DNA of 47,825 nt from JAJPXC01 sp964520525 (lineage in GTDB: Bacteria; Bacteroidota; Bacteroidia; Bacteroidales; Muribaculaceae): positions 1-47,825 of the forward strand of contig CAZFNR010000010.1 of NCBI GenBank assembly GCA_964520525.1, given 5' to 3'. Positions within the stretch are counted from its first letter, which is position 1. Every line of letters starts with the position of its first letter. A program made the translations under genes and the position numbers. Under the pieces are notes generated by a model. The model did no database searches and was not told where the DNA came from. It saw only the letters and a program-made list of their open reading frames with translations. This document shows positions 40,640-47,825 of this stretch, piece after piece.

Positions 40640-41926
40640 TCATATTTTGTCGAGGGCTTGGTTGAGGTCGTCGATTATGTCGTCGATGTGCTCGGTGCCG
40701 ATTGAGAGGCGTATAGTGCCCTGCGAGATGCCCTGCTCGGCGAGTTCTCGCTCATTGAGCTGGGAATGGGTGGTGGTGGCGGGGTGAATCACGAGCGATT
40801 TCACGTCTGCCACGTTTGCGAGCAGCGAGAAAATCTGTAGAGAGTCGATGAAGCGGTGAGCCTCCTCTTTGCCTCCCTTAATTTCAAAGGTGAAGATTGA
40901 ACCTCCGCCATTGGGGAAGTATCGGTTGTAAAGCTCATGGTCGGGGTGGTCGGGGAGCGACGGATGGTTGACTTTTGCCACTTTGGGGTGGTTGGCGAGG
41001 AATTGCACCACTTTCAGCGCGTTGTAGACGTGGCGCTCCACTCTTAGCGACAGAGTCTCCAGCCCTTGCAGCAGCAGGAACGCGCTGAGCGGACTGATAG
41101 CGCCGCCCATGTCGCGAAGCAGTATGGCTCGCGCTCTGAGGGCGAACGCCGCTTTGCCGCCCGCTTCGGTGAATACCAATCCGTGGTAGGCTGCGTCGGG
41201 TTGCGAAAGTTGAGGGAACTTGCCTGAAGCTTTCCAGTCAAAGTTGCCTGAGTCTACTATGACCCCGCCGAGAGTTGTGCCGTGGCCGCCGATGAATTTC
41301 GTGGCCGAGTGGATTACGATGTCGGCTCCGTGCTCAAACGGGCGGATGAGGTAGGGGGTGCCGAATGTGTTGTCAATCATCAGCGGGATATTGTGGCTAT
41401 GGGCGATTGCCGCCACCTTTTCGATGTCGATGAGGTTGCAGTTGGGGTTTCCGAAGGTCTCGATAAAGACAGCTTTTGTCTCGGGGCGGATTGCGCGCTC
41501 GAAATTGGCTATGTCGCTTGGGTCGACAAACGTGGTCGACACGCCGTAGTCGCGGAGCGTGTGTTCCAGCAGGCTGTATGTGCCGCCGTAGATGGTGTTG
41601 GCGGCGACGATGTGGTCACCGGCTTTCGCAATGTTCATGAATGCGTAGGTGATGGCTGCGGCACCCGATGCGGTCGCGAGAGCAGCCACTCCGCCTTCGA
41701 GGGCAGCCACTCGCTGTTCAAAGACGTCCTGGGTGGAGTTGGTCAGTCGACCGTATATATTGCCCGGCGCTTCGAGGCTGAAGCGGGCCTCGGCGTTAGC
41801 CGAGTTGGGGAATACGTAGGATGTCGTCTGGTAGATTGGCACCGCTCTTGCGTCGGTGGCGGGGTCGGGGTTTTCTTGCCCGACATGGAGTTGAAGTGTC
41901 TCGAATCGATAGTTCTTTTTTCCCAT
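40640..41926 (-). CDS. metY: O-acetylhomoserine aminocarboxypropyltransferase/sulfhydrylase
   Basis: Cys/Met metabolism PLP enzyme (428 residues) that makes homocysteine from O-acetylhomoserine and sulfide. It starts MGKKNYRFETLQLHVGQE, followed by the MetY-type PIYQTTSYVFPNSANAEARF. The catalytic lysine is in SATKFIGGHG, and VEPSGN-type CGS features are replaced by MetY ones such as GGVIVDSGNFDW. The ORF could extend to 41953, but that codon would fall in the promoter; 41926 is chosen. Its promoter carries CAATACC over the -33, as the cysK promoter does. Confidence 0.95.
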   Translation of the reverse strand: MGKKNYRFETLQLHVGQENPDPATDARAVPIYQTTSYVFPNSANAEARFSLEAPGNIYGRLTNSTQDVFEQRVAALEGGVAALATASGAAAITYAFMNIAKAGDHIVAANTIYGGTYSLLEHTLRDYGVSTTFVDPSDIANFERAIRPETKAVFIETFGNPNCNLIDIEKVAAIAHSHNIPLMIDNTFGTPYLIRPFEHGADIVIHSATKFIGGHGTTLGGVIVDSGNFDWKASGKFPQLSQPDAAYHGLVFTEAGGKAAFALRARAILLRDMGGAISPLSAFLLLQGLETLSLRVERHVYNALKVVQFLANHPKVAKVNHPSLPDHPDHELYNRYFPNGGGSIFTFEIKGGKEEAHRFIDSLQIFSLLANVADVKSLVIHPATTTHSQLNERELAEQGISQGTIRLSIGTEHIDDIIDDLNQALDKI

Positions 41927-41950
41927 AATCGTTATCGTTTTTGTATCGTG

Positions 41951-41981
41951 CAAAGTTAGTCAACCTTTTCGTCACCCGCAA
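41951..41981 (-). promoter_or_regulatory. Promoter of metY
   Basis: Minus strand TTG (41979-41981), 20-nt spacer, TAACTTTG (41951-41958). As at cysK, the -33 is within GGTATTG (plus-strand CAATACC), the half-site of the palindrome at 37473-37490. Confidence 0.82.
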
Positions 41982-42187
41982 TACCATCAATGCAGGTTGT
42001 TTAGGGGTGTGGGGATGTGTTGTCGGTTTAGGAAAATCTGTTGCCCCACATGTTGAAAAAAATCTAATAAATATCAAAACGATTGCCGTTATGTTAATTA
42101 ACTGTAGTTAAAATGGCGGGTTGGGGATACTTTTTTTGTGCTAAAATAAAATAATAAACAAAATTTTGGTTTAATTTGTGGTCGGAA

Positions 42188-42430
42188 ACTCGGTAAGACT
42201 GAGTCAAACCGTGTTGACCAGAAGCATGATTAAGAAAAAGGATAGGAAGTAGAACTGATGTTGCGCTTGAATCTAATAACCGTTAGCACCGATTGCCGTA
42301 CGCAGCCAGTGAGTTTGGCTTGTGGGGCGGTTTCGCCTCGTCTGATACCTCATCAATCCCTTTTTGAAATTAGCGGCTTCACCTCGTAGCGGACAGCCGG
42401 GCGGGTTTCGCGCCGTTCCGGTATCAGGCT
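42188..42430. other. Highly structured intergenic region before susC, candidate ncRNA or leader
   Basis: The 560-nt gap between metY and susC holds no convincing gene but many hairpins. Seen are 42188-42204 (6 bp), AGCCA/TGGCT at 42304-42320 (7-nt loop), GGGGCG/CGCCTC at 42324-42339 (4-nt loop), and a long-range stem of about 10 bp (8 perfect) pairing CTGATACC (42342-42349) with GGTATCAG (42420-42427). Inside it lies GGCG/CGCC at 42400-42414. The motif GCGG-TTTCGCC/GCGGCTTCACC/GGCGGGTTTCGC is repeated three times. AT-rich sequence precedes (42100-42180) and follows (42440-42520). Which strand is expressed is not clear; no perfect TAnnTTTG is visible. Confidence 0.4.
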
Positions 42431-42523
42431 TGCCACGGAGCTGATTGTCATGATAAGTAGAGAGAAAATAGAGATAAATATAAATAATTTAAAACCCAAG
42501 TAAAACTTAAAAACAATTCTTGC

Positions 42524-45500
42524 ATGAAGAACATTTGTTATCAAATGAATCGGAAGGTTTGGCTCGCGCTCTTGATGACGTTGTGCCTTTCTTTCCCCGC
42601 TTTAGCGCAGAAGATTACAGTCTCCGGTACTGTAACCGACAATCAGGGCGAACCCCTGGTTGGTGCGAGTGTGCTCGCGCAGGGCTCCTCTAACGGTGTC
42701 GCCACCGACATCGACGGTAACTACCACATTGAAGTTTCAGCTGACGGGGCTCTGGTGTTCTCTTATGTCGGATTCGACACTCAGACGGTAGCTGTCAACA
42801 ACCGCACTACAATCGACGTTACGCTCAAAGAGAACAGCGTTGTCCTCAATGAGGTCGTAGCCATCGGTTACGGTGTGGTAAAGAAGTCAGACGCTACAGG
42901 CTCTGTGGCAGTGATAAAGCCCGACGAAGTTGAGGCCGGTATGTCTACCTCGGTTCAGGATATGCTCGTCGGCCAGACTCCGGGTGTTGTCGTGACGACG
43001 TCAGGCGGACCCGAAGGCTCGGCTAACATACGCATCCGCGGCGGCTCGTCATTGAACGCCTCTAACGACCCTCTTATCGTGATTGACGGTGTGCCATTGG
43101 ACAACGGCGGCGTGCAGGGTATGAGCAACCCCCTTGCGATGGTTAACCCGAACAATGTCGAGTCGATGACCGTGCTTAAAGACGCTTCGGCTACCGCCAT
43201 TTACGGTTCGCGCGCGTCGAACGGTGTCATCATCATCACCACCAAGAAAGGCACAGCCGGCCGCCCCAAAGTGAGCTTTGCGGCTAATATGCACGTCAAC
43301 ACCGTAGCCAAAAAGTGGGATGTGCTTAGCTCAAGCGAATTTGCGTCAATGATTACCGAGAATGACCTCAACCCTGAGCGTCTCGGCTACAACGGCAAAC
43401 TCTATAACACCGATTGGCAGGATGAAGTGCTCCGCACAACCGTTTCACATGACTACAGCCTGAGCGTGTCAGGTACAGCCGGCATTCTTCCTTACCGCGT
43501 GGATGTCGCCTATACCAACTCCAAGGGTATCCTCAAAGGTAGCTCGATGGACCGCGTGACCGGCGGATTCAACTTGTCGCCCAAGTTCTTTGATAACCAC
43601 TTGAGCGTTAACGCGAATGTGCTCGGCTTCTATGCCAAGAACCAGTTCACCGATAGCGGCGCAATTGGTGCGGCTCTCGGATTCGACCCCACCAAGCCTG
43701 TCTATTCAAACATACCCATCTCCGGCGGCAACAGTGGCCAGCAGTATCTCTACGGTGGTTTTTATACATGGATGAACACCGCAAGCGACGGTTCGGTTAC
43801 AGTTGAGCAGAACGCTTCACGCAACCCGATGTCATATATTAACGGTCATGACAACTACGCCAAGGTTTACCGTTCAAACGGCAACTTGCAGTTGGATTAC
43901 TCTTTCCACTTCCTCCCCGAGCTCCACGCTAACCTTAACTTGGGTTACGACGTCAGCAAGACCGACGAGTATGATTCAACTGAGGTGAACACCCCCAACA
44001 CCTACTGGAGTCACCAGAAGAATGGCGCGGGTTTCACCAATTACAAATATCAGTTCAAGAGCAATACCCTTTTGGATTTCTATCTGAACTATCGCAAGGA
44101 GATTGAGTCAATCAAATCAAACTTCGATGTTACCGCAGGGTACTCTTGGCAGCGCAACTACAAGAGCGAGTGGAACTACGGAGCTTCTTCTGAGTCAGGC
44201 CGTCCCACTACTCCCGGCTTTAGCCTGCCCGTCTATGATGCCGCGACAGGTACCTACTCGATGGATATCAACCCCTCTTCTCTCAATATGATTGGCAAAA
44301 ACTATCTTGATGATGTCGTTGACGCAAGCGGCAACTACCACTACAAAGAACATCTGCAACTGCTCTCGTTCTTCGGTCGTGTAAATTATACGTTCATGGG
44401 TCGCTATTTGGCAACCGTGACTGTCCGCGGCGACGCCACCTCGCGCTTCTCGAAGGATAACCGCTGGGGTACATTCCCCGCAGTAGCCCTCGGCTGGCGC
44501 ATCATCGACGAGAGTTTCATGGAAGGCACCCGCGGCTGGATGAACGACCTCAAGCTGCGTCTCGGCTGGGGTATGACCGGTCAGCAGGAGGTTGGTTCTA
44601 CCTGTAACTATCTCCCGATGTACTCTATCGCAGGCCCCGGTTCTTACTATCCTGTTACCGACGCTACGGGCAATGTGGTTTACGTCCCCGGTTACTTCCT
44701 CCAGGGTTACAACCCCGACTTGAAGTGGGAGACCACCACGACATGGAACGCCGGTCTTGACTTTGCGTTCCTTAACAACCGCATCAGCGCGTCATTTGAC
44801 TGGTATCTGCGCAAGACAAAAGACTTGCTCTCATATGTGACCATCCCCGCCGGCTCATCGACAGTGAATATGCTCAACCGCAACATCGGTGACCTTGAAA
44901 ACTACGGTGTCGAGTTCAACATCACCGCCCGCCCCGTGGTCACTAAAGATTTCAACTGGACAGTAAGCTACAACGTAGGTTACAACCACAATGAAATCAC
45001 CAAGCTCAACGACGAGTCGACCATCATCACCACCGGTGGCATCTCGGGCGGTACGGGCAATACCGTGCAAGCCCACGCCGTAGGCCACGCCGCAAGCTCA
45101 TTCTATCTGTTGCAGCAGGTCTATGACAACGCCGGCAACCCCATCGAGGGCGTGTTTGTAGACCAAAACAATGATGGTATCATCAATTCTGACGATAAGG
45201 TAATCAACCACTCGCCGGATCCAAAGGTGACGATGACGATGAACAACACCTTCCGCTACAAGAAGTGGGATCTCGGCATCTCGCTCCGCGCTTCAATCGG
45301 CAACTACGTCTACAACAACACTCTTGCCTCCAACAGCGCAATGGACGGTGTGAACAGCTACGGTTTGAGCAACCTTGTCAAGGCTGACTATTATTTCAAA
45401 AACAAATCAGCCGCCAACTACTACATGAGCGACTACTTCCTTGAGAATGCGTCGTTCCTGCGCTGCGATAACATCACTCTTGGTTATACTTGGGACAACC

Positions 45501-45661
45501 TTATCAACAACAAGTTGAACCTGCGCCTGTTTGGAGCTGTCCAAAACCCGTTTGTGATTACCAAGTACGGCGGTATCGACCCCGAAGTGTTCGGTGGTAT
45601 CGACAACAATGTCTACCCTCGCTCGACTACCTACTCGCTCGGTTTGGTAGCTACTTTCTAA
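42524..45661 (+). CDS. SusC/RagA family TonB-linked outer-membrane protein
   Basis: A TonB-dependent glycan importer of 1045 residues. After a signal peptide (about 1-29, ALAQ) comes the carboxypeptidase-D-like domain (about 31-110; GTVTDNQGEPLVGASVLAQG, DGNYHIEVS). The TonB box/plug follows (about 112-240), with NEVVAIGYGVVKKSDATG, the SusC signature ATAIYGSRASNGVIIITTKK and then a 22-stranded barrel ending TYSLGLVATF. SusC pairs with the SusD that follows 38 nt later and the SusE after that, forming a Sus-like glycan uptake complex. The second ATG (42545) would give a shorter signal peptide and is an alternative start. A structured region lies upstream. Confidence 0.95.
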   Translation: MKNICYQMNRKVWLALLMTLCLSFPALAQKITVSGTVTDNQGEPLVGASVLAQGSSNGVATDIDGNYHIEVSADGALVFSYVGFDTQTVAVNNRTTIDVTLKENSVVLNEVVAIGYGVVKKSDATGSVAVIKPDEVEAGMSTSVQDMLVGQTPGVVVTTSGGPEGSANIRIRGGSSLNASNDPLIVIDGVPLDNGGVQGMSNPLAMVNPNNVESMTVLKDASATAIYGSRASNGVIIITTKKGTAGRPKVSFAANMHVNTVAKKWDVLSSSEFASMITENDLNPERLGYNGKLYNTDWQDEVLRTTVSHDYSLSVSGTAGILPYRVDVAYTNSKGILKGSSMDRVTGGFNLSPKFFDNHLSVNANVLGFYAKNQFTDSGAIGAALGFDPTKPVYSNIPISGGNSGQQYLYGGFYTWMNTASDGSVTVEQNASRNPMSYINGHDNYAKVYRSNGNLQLDYSFHFLPELHANLNLGYDVSKTDEYDSTEVNTPNTYWSHQKNGAGFTNYKYQFKSNTLLDFYLNYRKEIESIKSNFDVTAGYSWQRNYKSEWNYGASSESGRPTTPGFSLPVYDAATGTYSMDINPSSLNMIGKNYLDDVVDASGNYHYKEHLQLLSFFGRVNYTFMGRYLATVTVRGDATSRFSKDNRWGTFPAVALGWRIIDESFMEGTRGWMNDLKLRLGWGMTGQQEVGSTCNYLPMYSIAGPGSYYPVTDATGNVVYVPGYFLQGYNPDLKWETTTTWNAGLDFAFLNNRISASFDWYLRKTKDLLSYVTIPAGSSTVNMLNRNIGDLENYGVEFNITARPVVTKDFNWTVSYNVGYNHNEITKLNDESTIITTGGISGGTGNTVQAHAVGHAASSFYLLQQVYDNAGNPIEGVFVDQNNDGIINSDDKVINHSPDPKVTMTMNNTFRYKKWDLGISLRASIGNYVYNNTLASNSAMDGVNSYGLSNLVKADYYFKNKSAANYYMSDYFLENASFLRCDNITLGYTWDNLINNKLNLRLFGAVQNPFVITKYGGIDPEVFGGIDNNVYPRSTTYSLGLVATF

Positions 45662-45699
45662 TATCTGAAACCATTAACATTCAATCTTAGAAAAACAGA

Positions 45700-47427
45700 A
45701 TGAAATCAAAAATCAATAAAATATTCACCGGGTTGTGTGGTGTGGCGATGGTAATGACCACCTCTTGCGTGGGCGATCTTGACCTTGACCCCAACAACCC
45801 TAACCTGATTAATGGCGCCGACCTCAAAGTGGACGACTATACCTCTGTTCTCGCAAAATGCTACGGCGGTATGGCTTATTCAGGTCAGACAGGCCCTAAC
45901 GGTGACTGTGATATTTCGGGTCTTGACGGCGGTACGAGCCAGTACACCCGCGCCCTGTTCATGATGAACGAGTTCACCACCGACGAGGCTATATGGATTC
46001 ACCCCGACAACGGTGTCATCGACCTTATTACCAACACCTGGGGCAAGGATAACGGTAATATCTTCGGTACATATTCCCGTCTGTACTCACACATCGCGGT
46101 CTGCAACGACTTCATCAGCATGGCCAAAAATAACAGTGACCCCGTCGTCCGCGAAATGGTGCTTCAAGCCCGTGCGCTGCGTGCCATGAGCTACTATTGG
46201 GTGATTGACATCTTCGGTCAGGGTTCATTCGTGCTTGATACCGATCCTCTTTTCTCAAGTCCCGAGCAGAAGGACCGCGCGTTCCTCTATAACTGGCTTG
46301 ACGGTGAGTTGACCGACATCGAGACTCAGTACATCGAAGAGTTCCCCGAAAAGGCTGACCCCTCTAATGTGAAATACGGTCAAATCGGTCTCGACGGAGT
46401 GCAGGCTCTCCACGCTCGTCTGTGTCTCAACGCCCAGGTCTACACCAATGGCGCTGTCAACGGCTATGCGAAGTGTTCTGAGCTTTGCTCAGCCATTATC
46501 GCCCGTCACCAGGATGGCCCTCTCGGTAACGGTCTCGCTCCGGAATATATGTACCTGTTCTGTGCGGATAATGACAAATATATGCCCGGCGGCAGTGGTG
46601 TCAACGAAATCCTTTGGGGTATCGCTTACGACGCTACATATACCCGTGCTTACGGTGGCACGCAGTTCCTTATCGCGGCAGCCACAGCCAATGCCAAAGC
46701 TTCTGACAGCCCTGATGATGGAACCTGCACCTCGGCTGACTACGGTATCAACAACCCTTGGAAATGTATGCACGCCACAAGGCAGTTCTCAGAGAGCTTT
46801 GCCAATGACGCAAACGACGCGCGTTGGGCTATGTGGCTCAAAGAGCCGAACGGTTACACAATGGGTAATGACGCTTTCGGTAAATTCTCCAACGGTTACG
46901 CTGTTATCAAGTTCACCAACCTGTTCTCAGGCCCTGACAGCAAATGGAAAGATGCCTCAGGTACTCCTTTCGGTCCCACATGGTCAGCATCTAATGGCGG
47001 CCGTTACGGTTCTTCGGCAGCCCGCGCCGAGACTTGGGTAGATACCGATCTTCCTCTGATTCGTCTCGCCGATGTTTATCTGATGTATGCTGAAAGCTAC
47101 ATCGTGGGTGGCGCCGGTAATTCGAGTGACGCTCTCGCCTATGTCAACCACGTGCGCAACCGTGCCGGTGTGACTGCCTGGACCGATGCCGACCTCCGCG
47201 CCGACAACATCCTCGCCGAGCGTCAGCGCGAGCTCTACTGGGAGCTTACCCGCCGTTCCGACCTCGTGCGCCACGGTAAATTCTCAGGCACTGCCTATAT
47301 GTGGTCGTATAAAGGTTCACAGACCTCGCCAAGTGGCGCGGCTTTCCCATCTTACATGGATTTGATGCCCATCCCGACCAACATCATCGGCGCTCAGCCC
47401 ACATTTAACCAAAACCCCGGTTACTAA
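45700..47427 (+). CDS. SusD/RagB family glycan-binding outer-membrane lipoprotein
   Basis: A 575-residue surface lipoprotein with the signal/lipobox MTTSCVGDL near residue 23, so Cys acylated, and the SusD N-terminus DLDLDPNNPN. The SusD fold is seen from TPR-like helices (about 80-240; LQARALRAMSYYWVIDIFGQ) to the C-terminal RQRELYWELTRRSDLVRHGK and MPIPTNIIG, typical of the family. It sits on top of its SusC partner and captures glycan. The adjoining SusE-type protein favours a starch- or alpha-glucan-like Sus system, but substrate is not provable here. Confidence 0.95.
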   Translation: MKSKINKIFTGLCGVAMVMTTSCVGDLDLDPNNPNLINGADLKVDDYTSVLAKCYGGMAYSGQTGPNGDCDISGLDGGTSQYTRALFMMNEFTTDEAIWIHPDNGVIDLITNTWGKDNGNIFGTYSRLYSHIAVCNDFISMAKNNSDPVVREMVLQARALRAMSYYWVIDIFGQGSFVLDTDPLFSSPEQKDRAFLYNWLDGELTDIETQYIEEFPEKADPSNVKYGQIGLDGVQALHARLCLNAQVYTNGAVNGYAKCSELCSAIIARHQDGPLGNGLAPEYMYLFCADNDKYMPGGSGVNEILWGIAYDATYTRAYGGTQFLIAAATANAKASDSPDDGTCTSADYGINNPWKCMHATRQFSESFANDANDARWAMWLKEPNGYTMGNDAFGKFSNGYAVIKFTNLFSGPDSKWKDASGTPFGPTWSASNGGRYGSSAARAETWVDTDLPLIRLADVYLMYAESYIVGGAGNSSDALAYVNHVRNRAGVTAWTDADLRADNILAERQRELYWELTRRSDLVRHGKFSGTAYMWSYKGSQTSPSGAAFPSYMDLMPIPTNIIGAQPTFNQNPGY

Positions 47428-47467
47428 CCAGATTGTGACAGGACAATTTTAAAACAAGAACAGTAAA

Positions 47468-47825
47468 ATGAAGAAAATATCATTATTTTTAGCATCTGTG
47501 TTCGCTCTGCTCTGCTTCGCAAGCTGTGAGGATGACAAAGAGCCGGTCTACACCCCTGCTTCTTCCGATTCTTTCGAGTTGCTGCAGCCCGCATTTCAGG
47601 ACCAATACTACGAACTGACCGAAAACGGAACGTTTGAAATCGACTGCAAGAGTATGCCCGACTTCGCCGGTGGCCATCCCGTGGGCCCGGTTATCTACGG
47701 CGCTCAGGTATCTCTCAGCCCCAACTTTGTTGACGCGGTAATCGATGAGGAAGGGAACGAAACTCCCGCCACCTATAAGACTATCAGCGCTTCAAATAGT
47801 GCTTCAAAGATAATTTTCAAAGATA
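47468..47825 (+). CDS. SusE-like outer-membrane lipoprotein, partial at window end
   Basis: The visible 119 codons start MKKISLFLASVFALLCFASC, a lipoprotein signal with lipobox FASC, then EDDKEPVYTPASSDSFELLQ and a SusE-type first Ig-like domain (Y-LTENGTFEIDC, YGAQVSLSPNFVDA). SusE/SusF proteins are surface starch-binding lipoproteins that follow susCD. The gene is 41 nt after susD and is cut by the end of the window, so its length and the binding domains are unknown. Confidence 0.85.
   Translation, partial: MKKISLFLASVFALLCFASCEDDKEPVYTPASSDSFELLQPAFQDQYYELTENGTFEIDCKSMPDFAGGHPVGPVIYGAQVSLSPNFVDAVIDEEGNETPATYKTISASNSASKIIFKD

Noticed and set aside
42353..42544. Short minus-strand frame upstream of susC ending in KPLISKRD
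   Set aside because: Overlaps the susC start and the structured region; no signal or family. Treated as part of the structured intergenic DNA.
1..47825. CRISPR array, rRNA genes, complete prophage or replication origin
   Set aside because: No regularly spaced direct repeats, rRNA signatures, phage structural genes or DnaA-box clusters were seen.

Overview
The window looks like chromosomal DNA of a Bacteroidales bacterium, most likely of the Muribaculaceae type. This is inferred from the moderately high GC, Bacteroidota-restricted families (DUF4199, DUF6452, DUF6048, DUF4292, SusC/SusD/SusE), genes without clear Shine-Dalgarno sequences, and repeated TTG-N19-21-TAnnTTTG promoters. No tool was run; all family names are recognition from reading the translations.

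Region by region: (1) 1-6.7 kb: a secreted Cys-rich protein, then leftward yidC, mrp, trmB and a BspA-type leucine-rich-repeat surface protein. Between mrp and yidC lies an unannotated 104-bp remnant of the start of pyrG together with its promoter. (2) 6.8-11.8 kb: a rightward operon with three consecutive 4-bp ATGA overlaps (DUF4199, glycosyltransferase, DUF6452 lipoprotein, DUF6048, SDR), followed by rpiB and two small envelope proteins. (3) 11.9-18.2 kb: tRNA-Lys, a leftward ECF sigma/anti-sigma/secreted-protein operon, and a rightward pair encoding a RelA/SpoT (p)ppGpp enzyme and a 7TM-HD (PgpH-like) c-di-AMP phosphodiesterase candidate. (4) 18.3-20.4 kb: a MATE exporter and a membrane TPR protein. 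(5) 20.6-22.3 kb: tRNA-Met(CAT) followed by about 1.6 kb of decayed accessory DNA: a frameshifted unknown gene, a truncated IS4-type transposase and a truncated Fic gene. (6) 22.3-27.4 kb: rightward DUF308, two DUF1573 proteins, meaB, rbfA and a LolC/E-type permease. (7) 27.6-33.7 kb: leftward envelope operon dut - TPR - DUF4292 lipoprotein - EnvC-like activator - flippase. (8) 33.9-42 kb: an outer-membrane receptor, cysK divergent from korAB, and metY. (9) 42-47.8 kb: a structured leader and the start of a Sus-like glycan locus (susC, susD, partial susE, cut by the window end).

The most noteworthy items are the pyrG remnant whose promoter now appears to serve yidC, and an 18-bp perfect palindrome that overlaps the -33 elements of both the cysK and korAB promoters, with a related half-site at the metY promoter. 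The latter suggests a shared regulator of sulfur assimilation and an Fe-S oxidoreductase. Others are a highly structured intergenic region before susC, and a shared SYII-NGVK motif in two neighbouring proteins of the ECF sigma operon.
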